Below, piece by piece: positions 1 through 4,829 of a DNA stretch of 5,779 bases (positions within the stretch are counted from its first letter, which is position 1; the number at the start of each line of letters is the position of its first letter). The notes under the pieces were generated by a model that was given only the letters and a program-made list of their open reading frames with translations, made no database searches and had not been told where the DNA came from. The stretch covers positions 1 to 5,779 of the forward strand of contig CABQHR010000117.1 in assembly GCA_902463875.1 (NCBI GenBank), given 5' to 3'. A program made the position numbers and the translations under genes. The DNA comes from an uncultured Collinsella sp. (GTDB taxonomy: Bacteria > Actinomycetota > Coriobacteriia > Coriobacteriales > Coriobacteriaceae).

Positions 1-1
1 G

Positions 2-469
2 ATCCGCACCGAGGCCGACGAGCTCACCTACCCGCTGCATATTATGGTGCGCTACGAGATTGAGCGCATGCTGTTTGCCGGCGAGGCCACAGCCAAGGAC
101 ATCCCCGCGCTTTGGAATCGCTTTATGGACGAGTACCTGGGCGTTCCGGTTCCCGACGACACTCACGGCTGCCTGCAGGATACGCACTGGAGCGGCGGCT
201 CGTTTGGCTACTTCCCCACCTATGCGCTGGGCAGTGCCTACGACGCCATGTTCGTGCCGGCCATGTGCCGCGACGGTGTCGACCTCAACGGCGCCTGCGC
301 GAGCGGCGATTTGGCGCCCGTCTGCGCCTGGCTCGGCGAGCACATTTGGCAGTGGGGTCGTGCCAAGGACGCGCCGGAGCTCATCACGGGCGCCTGCGGC
401 ATGGCATTCGACGCCCGCTACTACTGCAGCTACCTGCAGGACAAGTTCACCACGCTCTACGAGCTGTAA
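2..469 (+). CDS. M32 family metallocarboxypeptidase (thermostable carboxypeptidase 1 type), C-terminal fragment
   Basis: The 5' end lies outside the window; the open frame runs from base 2 to a TAA at 467-469, giving 155 residues. M32 enzymes are soluble, metal-dependent carboxypeptidases that remove C-terminal residues from peptides. They are usually about 500 residues long, so this is roughly the last third. Two family motifs are visible: IRTEADELTY at fragment residues 1-10 (bases 2-31), followed by an LHI-x-VRYEIE-like segment, and GCLQDTHWS at residues 56-64 (bases 167-193), matching the G-x-x-Q-D-x-H-W consensus. The HExxH metal site would lie upstream and cannot be checked. The tail after the motif (GYFPTYALGSAYDA, then a helical end finishing LYEL) is also typical. 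The gene is closed by a strong terminator 23 bases downstream and appears to be the last gene of its transcript. Family assignment is firm; substrate preference cannot be read from this part. Confidence 0.93.
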   Translation: MRTEADELTYPLHIMVRYEIERMLFAGEATAKDIPALWNRFMDEYLGVPVPDDTHGCLQDTHWSGGSFGYFPTYALGSAYDAMFVPAMCRDGVDLNGACASGDLAPVCAWLGEHIWQWGRAKDAPELITGACGMAFDARYYCSYLQDKFTTLYEL

Positions 470-491
470 AGCTTAGGCAACACGCCAACGC

Positions 492-531
492 AAAGGGGCG
501 CCGCAGGATCTATCCGCGGCGCCCCTTTTTT
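492..531 (+). terminator. Rho-independent terminator of the M32 peptidase gene
   Basis: A GC-rich stem is formed by GGGGCGCCGC (495-504) and GCGGCGCCCC (516-525). It is extended inward by GGA (506-508) with TCC (513-515) past a bulged A505, and outward by AAA with TTT. Six T residues follow (526-531). The T-run is on the plus strand, so it terminates the peptidase transcript; the opposite direction has only a short T-run. Confidence 0.93.
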
Positions 532-546
532 CATCTAAGCCAGAGA

Positions 547-606
547 CCCGGCACTTAGGGACGTTCCTTTTATGCCGGCACAATAGGAACGTCCCCAAGT
601 GCCGGG
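547..606. repeat. Large near-perfect inverted repeat, REP/MITE-like intergenic element
   Basis: The 22-base arms 547-568 and 585-606 are reverse complements except at one position (A557 opposite C596). They begin CCCGGCACTT and contain GGGACGTTCC. The 16-base centre (569-584) holds the self-complementary octamer TGCCGGCA (573-580), which echoes the outer GCCGG/CCGGC core. No T-run follows on either strand, and the peptidase terminator already lies upstream, so a simple terminator role is unlikely. Size, symmetry and intergenic position fit REP-type palindromes or small MITEs, some of which are moved by TnpA_REP (RAYT) tyrosine transposases. No transposase is in the window and this is the only copy here, so the element class is inferred. 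Confidence 0.6.
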
Positions 607-643
607 TGAGATTGCCGCCTGGGGCCGTTTGCAGCGTTGAGCA

Positions 644-671
644 GTTACGCGGTTTGGTAAAACCGCGTAAC
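644..671. repeat. Perfect 12-bp inverted repeat at the 3' end of glmM
   Basis: GTTACGCGGTTT (644-655) pairs exactly with AAACCGCGTAAC (660-671) around the four-base loop GGTA. The right arm ends on the first plus-strand base of the glmM stop triplet (671-673). In the glmM direction the hairpin would form immediately after the stop codon, but TGCTCAACG follows instead of a T-run. It may protect the mRNA 3' end or act as a weak or atypical terminator; the role is not shown by the sequence. Confidence 0.6.
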
Positions 672-2002
672 TAAAGGGCTTCCAGCGCTCCCGCGATGCG
701 CTTCATGGCGGCGTCGGCGGCTGCTTGACCGGGAGCCTCGGCCAGCACGCGAATCACCGACTCGGTTCCGCTCTTGCGCACCAACACGCGACCCTCACCC
801 GCCAGCGCGGCCTCGGCCTCGGCGATGGCGGCCTGCACGCCCATGTTGCCCAGCGCGGCGTCCTTATCCGACACGCGCACGGCAACCTGCGCCTGCGGCA
901 GCAGCTTGCACGGAGCCGTGAGCTGCGAGAGCGTCTCGCGCTCGGCGCGAATCACTTCCATCACACGCAGCGAGGTCATAATGCCGTCGCCCGTGCGCTC
1001 GATATCGCCAAAGATCGTATGACCCGTCTGCTCGCCGCCCAGGCTGTAGCCGCCCTCACGCATCTTGGCATACACGTGACGGTCGCCCACGCCGCTGGTC
1101 ACGGCGTTCAGGCCGGCAAGCTCCAGCGACTTGATCAGGCCAAAGTTGCTGGCGATTGTCGGCACCACGGTACCGCCCGAGAGACGCCCGTGCTTGTTCA
1201 GATACACGCCGCACACGTATAGGATCTGGTCGCCGTCGACCACGCGACCGCGCTCGTCCACGGCCAGGCAGCGGTCGGCATCGCCGTCGTAGGCAAAGCC
1301 CACGTCCAGGCCCTGCTCCACCACGTGGCGCTGTAGGCGCTCCATATGCGTGGAGCCGCAGTCGACGTTGATGTTAAAGCCATCGGGCGCGGCGTTGATC
1401 ACGCGCACATCGGCGCCCAGCGCGTCGAACACTGGCTTGGCCACCGAGGACGCCGAGCCGTTGGCGCAGTCGATGCCAATCTTGACACCTTGCAGCGAAA
1501 AGTTAGCGCTCGCGATAAGCGAGGCGATGTAGCGGTTACGCCCTTGCATATAGTCGACCGTTGCGCCGATCTGGTTGCCCGTGGCCAGCGGCACCTCGCT
1601 CTTGCCATCGATATAGTCCTCGATGAGCTCCAGCACGTCCTCGTCCATCTTAAAGCCGTCGCTGTTGACGAGCTTAATGCCGTTATCGCAAAACGGGTTG
1701 TGGCTCGCACTGATCATGATGCCGCAATCGAAGCAGCCCTCGACGGTCTGATGCGCCACGCCCGGCGTCGGGATCACGTGCAGCATGTAGGCGTCCGCTC
1801 CGCTTGCGACCAGGCCACTCACCAGCGCCGCCTCGAACATGTAGCTCGAACGACGCGTGTCCTTGCCCACGATTACGCGCGCCTTGGCCCCGCGGTTGGC
1901 GCCGTAATACCAGCCCACAAAGCGGCCGATCTTATAAGCGTGCTCTACCGTCAGCCCAACGTTGGCCTCGCCGCGAAAGCCGTCGGTGCCAAAGTACTTC
2001 AT
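671..2002 (-). CDS. glmM: Phosphoglucosamine mutase GlmM
   Basis: This cytosolic enzyme interconverts glucosamine-6-phosphate and glucosamine-1-phosphate, the step before GlmU in making UDP-N-acetylglucosamine for peptidoglycan. The 443 residues match the usual length of about 445. The alpha-D-phosphohexomutase layout is complete: FGTDGFRG at 4-11; the phosphoserine loop SASHNP at 98-103, with S100 the expected phosphorylated residue; the Mg-binding loop DGDADR at 239-244; the sugar-binding loop GGEQTGH at 322-328; and the phosphate-binding loop RKSGTES at 409-415. The last loop has Ser where Pro is common, and the sugar loop has Thr where Ser is common; both are mild changes. The ATG at 2002 is preceded by AGAGAGG (2016-2010) at seven bases, which fixes the start. 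The opening resembles GlmM of clostridia more than of typical high-GC actinomycetes (from memory). The gene is not beside cdaA or a ybbR-like gene here, the common Gram-positive arrangement. The transporter gene lies 81 bp upstream on the same strand. Confidence 0.96.
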   Translation of the reverse strand: MKYFGTDGFRGEANVGLTVEHAYKIGRFVGWYYGANRGAKARVIVGKDTRRSSYMFEAALVSGLVASGADAYMLHVIPTPGVAHQTVEGCFDCGIMISASHNPFCDNGIKLVNSDGFKMDEDVLELIEDYIDGKSEVPLATGNQIGATVDYMQGRNRYIASLIASANFSLQGVKIGIDCANGSASSVAKPVFDALGADVRVINAAPDGFNINVDCGSTHMERLQRHVVEQGLDVGFAYDGDADRCLAVDERGRVVDGDQILYVCGVYLNKHGRLSGGTVVPTIASNFGLIKSLELAGLNAVTSGVGDRHVYAKMREGGYSLGGEQTGHTIFGDIERTGDGIMTSLRVMEVIRAERETLSQLTAPCKLLPQAQVAVRVSDKDAALGNMGVQAAIAEAEAALAGEGRVLVRKSGTESVIRVLAEAPGQAAADAAMKRIAGALEAL

Positions 2003-2027
2003 AAGAGATCCTCTCTATAGACAAAGG

Positions 2028-2053
2028 CGCGCCGCCAAAGCAACGCGCCGCCA
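2028..2053. repeat. Two direct copies of CGCGCCGCCA, 16-bp period, in the glmM leader
   Basis: CGCGCCGCCA occurs at 2028-2037 and again at 2044-2053, separated by AAGCAA. The first copy overlaps the palindrome GGCGCGCC (2026-2033). In the glmM direction, GGCGCG can pair with CGCGCC over a 12-base loop, followed by TTTG, giving at best a weak attenuator between the transporter gene and glmM. The spacing would also suit a tandem binding site, but no known operator is recognised. Confidence 0.4.
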
Positions 2054-2057
2054 GCCT

Positions 2058-2063
2058 ATTATC
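2058..2063 (-). promoter_or_regulatory. Possible -10 element for glmM
   Basis: On the minus strand this reads GATAAT, five of six matches to TATAAT, about 55 bases upstream of the glmM start. No convincing -35 lies 16-18 bases further upstream, so glmM may instead depend on read-through from the transporter gene. Confidence 0.25.
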
Positions 2064-2083
2064 CTTTAAAGCAACCGCAGGGG

Positions 2084-3106
2084 CTACACCGTGAGGAACA
2101 TCATCACGATGATCATGGCAAAGCCGATAAGGTCGGTCGGCAAAAACACCGTGCCCAGCATAACGGCGCTGGTGATGGTCGCCGAAACCGGCTCCACAGT
2201 TCCGATGAGGCTCGCACGCACCGAGCCGATGTCCTTAACGCCCTGCATATAGAGCATGTAAGCAAAAAACGAGCCGATAACCACGAATACCGCGAGCGCC
2301 TCGACGCCGGCAGCGTCGAGTGCCGGCATATGCGCCCAAGGCTGCACGAAGACGCACGAGACCACGCCCGCCGTGAGCATTGCCGAGCCCGTGACGATGG
2401 GGCTGCCGTATTCGGGCAGGATCTTGGCGGGAATCACCGCCATACACGTGGCGCTGACCGCACACATAAGACCTGCTGCCAGGCCAAGCGGCGAGATATT
2501 CAGGCTGGTGGGGTCGCCGCCGGTGGCGATTAAAAAGGTTCCACCCAGAGCCAGGCCAATGCCGATGACTTCGCGAGTACGCGGCATGCGGCGATCGGTC
2601 ACGCAGGTGTAGCCCATGATGATAACGAGCTGCAGGCACTGGAGCACCGTCGCGGTTCCGGCGTTCGTCAGGCGCACGGCCGAAAGATAGCAAAACTGGT
2701 TGAACAGCAGACCAAAGGCGGTAAAGAGCAGCAGCTGCTTGCGATCGGCGGGTGTGGTCCAGAGCTTAATCAGGCGCTCGCGGTCGCGCGTAACAACCAC
2801 GGCCATAAAGAGTAGACCGGCGAGAATCTGACGCACGCTCATAAGCCACAAGGTGTCGACGTGGTAGGTATCGAACAGAAAGCTCGCGCTGGTGCCCGAG
2901 AAGCCCCAAAACGAACCGCCCACCAGCGTAGCCAAGACGCCCGTGATCATCTTGCGCGTCGAAGCGCTGTTCAGGCGGTCGCGCCATGCGCGACGGGTGT
3001 TGCGGCTGAGCTCGTCGGTGCCCTCGGGCACATCAATGTTCGATATATCGGTCATCGGCACCGAAGCCCCTGCGCCTTCGACCTGCTCGACACACTCTTT
3101 GCTCAT
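2084..3106 (-). CDS. EamA-family (DMT superfamily) membrane transporter
   Basis: A predicted inner-membrane permease of the drug/metabolite transporter superfamily, whose members move amino acids, nucleosides or other small metabolites; the substrate is not readable here. With the ATG at 3106 the protein has 340 residues. A hydrophilic, charged N-terminus (about 1-52) is followed by about ten hydrophobic segments, roughly 53-78, 86-106, 124-143, 149-168, 178-196, 205-227, 236-256, 268-288, 297-319 and 323-340. These form the two EamA repeats. Typical signatures are GGSFWGFSGTSA near 63-74 and GTVEPVSATI near 302-311, followed by PTDLIGFA. The frame stays open to an ATG at 3313, but the 3106 start has GGGGGAG just upstream and the extension is not protein-like. 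An alternative ATG at 3055 lacks an SD. The product ends abruptly after the tenth segment, with no cytoplasmic tail. It reads toward glmM, 81 bp away. Confidence 0.88.
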   Translation of the reverse strand: MSKECVEQVEGAGASVPMTDISNIDVPEGTDELSRNTRRAWRDRLNSASTRKMITGVLATLVGGSFWGFSGTSASFLFDTYHVDTLWLMSVRQILAGLLFMAVVVTRDRERLIKLWTTPADRKQLLLFTAFGLLFNQFCYLSAVRLTNAGTATVLQCLQLVIIMGYTCVTDRRMPRTREVIGIGLALGGTFLIATGGDPTSLNISPLGLAAGLMCAVSATCMAVIPAKILPEYGSPIVTGSAMLTAGVVSCVFVQPWAHMPALDAAGVEALAVFVVIGSFFAYMLYMQGVKDIGSVRASLIGTVEPVSATITSAVMLGTVFLPTDLIGFAMIIVMMFLTV

Positions 3107-3118
3107 TCCACTCCCCCG
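3107..3118 (-). promoter_or_regulatory. Ribosome binding site deciding the transporter start
   Basis: Read on the minus strand, CGGGGGAG precedes the ATG at 3106 with only four to five bases between, which is tight but usable. Neither of the other in-frame ATGs (3313, 3055) has a purine-rich site, so this one sets the annotated start. Confidence 0.6.
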
Positions 3119-3321
3119 AAACAGTCTGGAAGCAATTCGGCTTACCTTACCACGGCGAAGGCACCAGCCGAAGGCTTGTCCGCTTATCGGTAGGACAATT
3201 CCGCAGGCGTCTTTCCATAGCTCGACACCGCAACGGCCTTGCATTATGCGACAGCCAAATCGCGGCAGCGGGCTCTTTTGAAATGGATATGACAAAGCCC
3301 CCGAATTCCACAATGTAAGCG

Positions 3322-3366
3322 ATTTTTAAAAATGTTCTTGCCACCGAGTTCAGGCTCCGTTATATT
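3322..3366 (+). promoter_or_regulatory. Promoter of tRNA-Val with AT-rich upstream palindrome
   Basis: A sigma-70-type pair is present: TTGCCA (3338-3343) and TATATT (3361-3366), with the optimal 17-base spacer. Just upstream lies the perfect palindrome ATTTTTAAAAAT (3322-3333), placed where an UP element would contact the polymerase alpha subunit. Transcription should start near 3373, leaving a leader of about 23 bases. That leader can fold as TGCGC-GCTT-GCGCA (3373-3386) before the mature tRNA 5' end. Confidence 0.8.
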
Positions 3367-3395
3367 ATCCCTTGCGCGCTTGCGCACCCTTGATC

Positions 3396-3470
3396 GGGCG
3401 TTTAGCTCAGGGGGAGAGCGCTTCCCTGACACGGAAGAGGTCAGAAGTTCAAATCTTCTAACGCCCACCA
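3396..3470 (+). tRNA. tRNA-Val, anticodon GAC
   Basis: The full cloverleaf is visible. The acceptor stem is GGGCGTT (3396-3402) with AACGCCC (3460-3466). The D stem is GCTC/GAGC (3405-3408, 3416-3419). The anticodon stem is CTTCC/GGAAG (3421-3425, 3433-3437) around loop CTGACAC, giving anticodon GAC at 3428-3430. The T stem is AGAAG/CTTCT with loop TTCAAAT (3448-3454). The discriminator is A3467 and CCA is encoded at 3468-3470. It reads valine codons GUC and GUU. The gene stands alone between its own promoter and terminator. tRNA 3' ends often serve as integration sites; no second copy of this 3' end is in the window. Confidence 0.98.
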
Positions 3471-3478
3471 AATGTTCG

Positions 3479-3515
3479 CAGCTCAGAGGCTATGTCCTCT
3501 GGGCTGTTTTGTTTT
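3479..3515 (+). terminator. Rho-independent terminator of tRNA-Val
   Basis: CAGCTCAGAGG (3479-3489) pairs with CCTCTGGGCTG (3496-3506), with one G-U pair and a six-base loop. It is followed by TTTTGTTTT (3507-3515). It begins nine bases after the encoded CCA and ends the tRNA transcript. Confidence 0.95.
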
Positions 3516-3758
3516 ATGTCGCTAAATCCGCTGGCAGTTCCAACCGTCATCGCAACGCAGCATCAATTCACCTGACGAATGGCAGCCAAACATATTCAAT
3601 ACCCCAACATCAACAATAGCCAGGCACAAAACTGCGCCACAAGCTGCTCCAACCGCCCAACTGGCCAAAAGCCGACCATCTACTTACCAATCTATCCATC
3701 GGCATAACCAATCAGTCCGCACCGCAACTTCTCAGCAAAACGCCGCGATGTCTGCGCC
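3516..3758 (+). other. Non-coding A+C-rich, G-poor stretch downstream of the tRNA
   Basis: No frame on either strand holds a plausible gene; the longest minus-strand candidate with an ATG in the middle is about 31 codons and has no SD. Counting 3541-3720 by eye gives A 61, C 66, G 25 and T 28 of 180, so A+C is about 71 percent on the plus strand. The flanking genes show no such skew. C-rich, G-poor, weakly structured RNA is the textbook character of a Rho-utilisation (rut) region, and could also be a decayed leader or a minus-strand transcript. No promoter, CRISPR-like repeat or clear att site was found here. Confidence 0.5.
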
Positions 3759-3790
3759 CTGCGGTATCCTTGAGCCACTTGCACCCGCAG
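3759..3790 (+). promoter_or_regulatory. Short hairpin in the leader of the DUF5710 gene
   Basis: CTGCGG (3759-3764) can pair with CCGCAG (3785-3790) over a 20-base loop, ending four bases before the SD AAGGAG (3795-3800). It also overlaps a weak -10-like TATCCT (3765-3770) that lacks a -35. Whether it is functional is unknown. Confidence 0.25.
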
Positions 3791-3794
3791 CACC

Positions 3795-3800
3795 AAGGAG
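3795..3800 (+). promoter_or_regulatory. Ribosome binding site deciding the DUF5710 gene start
   Basis: AAGGAG lies five bases before the ATG at 3806, an almost ideal SD. The in-frame ATG at 3770 lies upstream of this site and is therefore rejected as the start. Confidence 0.85.
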
Positions 3801-3805
3801 CCGCC

Positions 3806-4492
3806 ATGCGCACCGAGCTCGATGTCCCCTTTTCGCACAAAGAAGAAGCCAAAGCGCTGGGCGCCAAATGGGACCGGACCAAGAAGATCTGGTATGTACC
3901 CAGCGGCGTCAACCCCGAGCCCTTTGCCGAGTGGCTGCCCGGTGTTGACCGATCCGACCCCTCAGCGCCGTATATATATCTAGTACTGGGCAAGCGCGAG
4001 TGCTGGAAGTGTCACAAAGAGACCTCGGTCGCGGCCTTCGGCATTCCCTATCGAACCGATAACGACCAGAGCATCGCCATCGCGCACGCGCCCAACAAGG
4101 CCGGGCACATTGCCATCGACACGGCCAACGCCAACGCACTCGCCATCGTGCCCGCTCTTGGCTGCGCGCCGGGCGAGATCCGCGACTACCTTCATAAGCG
4201 CTGCGGCTACAAGCCCGTAGGCGCGCGAGCCTCCAAAACCCCGTCGCTCGGCAACACGTGCACCAGTTGCGACGCGCTGCAAGGCAGCCGCTATCTGTTC
4301 GAGGAGCCCTCGTCCCCGTTTGCCCTCACTGCCATCAACAAGCTGCCGGCACTGGAGTTTGTGCGCGTCGAAGTTGCCGGCGTTTTTGGCGTCCCGACCA
4401 CGCGCACCGACTTTGACCAGGCGCTCTTTACCTGGGCACGCGACCATCACGCCGAGTTCCACAAGCAGCTCGGTGAGGGGGTTTATTTATAG
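3806..4492 (+). CDS. DUF5710-domain protein with two CxxC pairs
   Basis: A 228-residue soluble protein. Residues about 4-45 (LDVPFSHKEEAKALGAKWD, then KKIWYVPSG and FAEWLP) match the DUF5710 pattern: a small module in which a compact VPF, a conserved LGAKWD and a KKWYVP-type strand recur. It is found alone or attached to DNA-primase and mobile-element proteins. After it come C66-W-K-C69 in a CWKCHKET context and C152-T-S-C155 in GNTCTSCDALQG. The two pairs could form one split four-Cys metal site. The region between is mixed alpha/beta, and the C-terminus (about 185-228) is charged and likely helical. There are no membrane segments or signal peptide. The function of such proteins is not established; nucleic-acid association is inferred from the Cys pairs and from the company DUF5710 keeps elsewhere. 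It converges on the zinc-ribbon gene with 38 bp between stop codons and no clear terminator. Confidence 0.75.
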   Translation: MRTELDVPFSHKEEAKALGAKWDRTKKIWYVPSGVNPEPFAEWLPGVDRSDPSAPYIYLVLGKRECWKCHKETSVAAFGIPYRTDNDQSIAIAHAPNKAGHIAIDTANANALAIVPALGCAPGEIRDYLHKRCGYKPVGARASKTPSLGNTCTSCDALQGSRYLFEEPSSPFALTAINKLPALEFVRVEVAGVFGVPTTRTDFDQALFTWARDHHAEFHKQLGEGVYL

Positions 4493-4530
4493 GGACAGAG
4501 ATGTCTTCACAGCCAGCTCCTCCGCGTCAC

Positions 4531-4815
4531 CTATCCCTCGTCGCCGGCGTCATACACGATATCGAGGCCACAAACAGGGCATTTCTCCTGATACACCGGC
4601 ATATGAACGCCTGTCCGTTTTCTCACTTCGTCGCTAAGTCTGTCGCACGCATCGATGAACCGAATGTCGAGGCACGGTATTTGCGAGCCGCAGCAAGGAC
4701 AGGCGACGACAAACGACCCGCAATCAACTTCTACGCTCGGAAACATTTTGTTGTCTATAAGGGCGCACGGCAGTTTTCCGTACTTCCCCATCGCAATATC
4801 GCCTCGCCAGCTCAC
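4531..4815 (-). CDS. Small zinc-ribbon-like protein, GTG start, coupled to the upstream gene
   Basis: No family is recognised. From the GTG at 4815 the product has 94 residues. Two knuckles, CPCCG (39-43; C39, C42) and CPVCG (79-83; C79, C82), are spaced as in a zinc ribbon; C32, C41, C48 and C57 are extra cysteines. The middle (about 49-75) is charged and likely helical, and the end is acidic (YDAGDEG). The GTG shares the four bases GTGA with the stop of the 189-aa gene, and GGGGAG (4826-4821) sits five bases before it, so translational coupling is likely. The internal ATG at 4791 would give 86 residues but has only GAGG ten bases away. GC is lower than in the core genes: for example 27 of 60 bases at 4741-4800 are G or C. 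A DNA- or RNA-binding or partner-binding role is inference from the zinc ribbon only. Confidence 0.65.
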   Translation of the reverse strand: MSWRGDIAMGKYGKLPCALIDNKMFPSVEVDCGSFVVACPCCGSQIPCLDIRFIDACDRLSDEVRKRTGVHMPVYQEKCPVCGLDIVYDAGDEG

Positions 4816-4829
4816 GTTCGCTCCCCTCT
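4812..4829 (-). promoter_or_regulatory. GTGA stop-start overlap with internal SD
   Basis: On the minus strand AGAGGGGAG (4829-4821) is followed by five bases and then GTGA (4815-4812). GTG starts the zinc-ribbon gene while TGA ends the 189-aa gene. This couples the two genes and supports both reading frames being real. Confidence 0.65.

Noticed and set aside
60..558. Alternative-frame open frames over the 5' region
   Set aside because: They are shadows of the M32 peptidase frame, which carries the family motifs; one also runs through the terminator.
1346..2020. 224-codon plus-strand open frame
   Set aside because: It is the antisense shadow of glmM, which is identified with certainty; GC-rich coding DNA commonly leaves such frames open.
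3243..3248. CATAAT on the minus strand as a -10 for the transporter gene
   Set aside because: No acceptable -35 at 16-18 bases and an implied leader of about 130 bases; chance match is likely.
3107..3313. 69-residue N-terminal extension of the transporter starting at 3313
   Set aside because: No ribosome binding site at 3313, composition unlike a protein, and a better start with GGGGGAG at 3106.
3332..3619. Plus-strand open frame across the tRNA gene
   Set aside because: It reads straight through tRNA-Val and its terminator, so it cannot be a real gene.
3516..3805. CRISPR array or attachment site after the tRNA
   Set aside because: No regularly spaced repeats and no second copy of the tRNA 3' end were found in the window.
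4493..4530. Possible terminator between the convergent genes (GACA-GAGA-TGTC)
   Set aside because: Only a four-base stem with no T-run on either strand; too weak to call.
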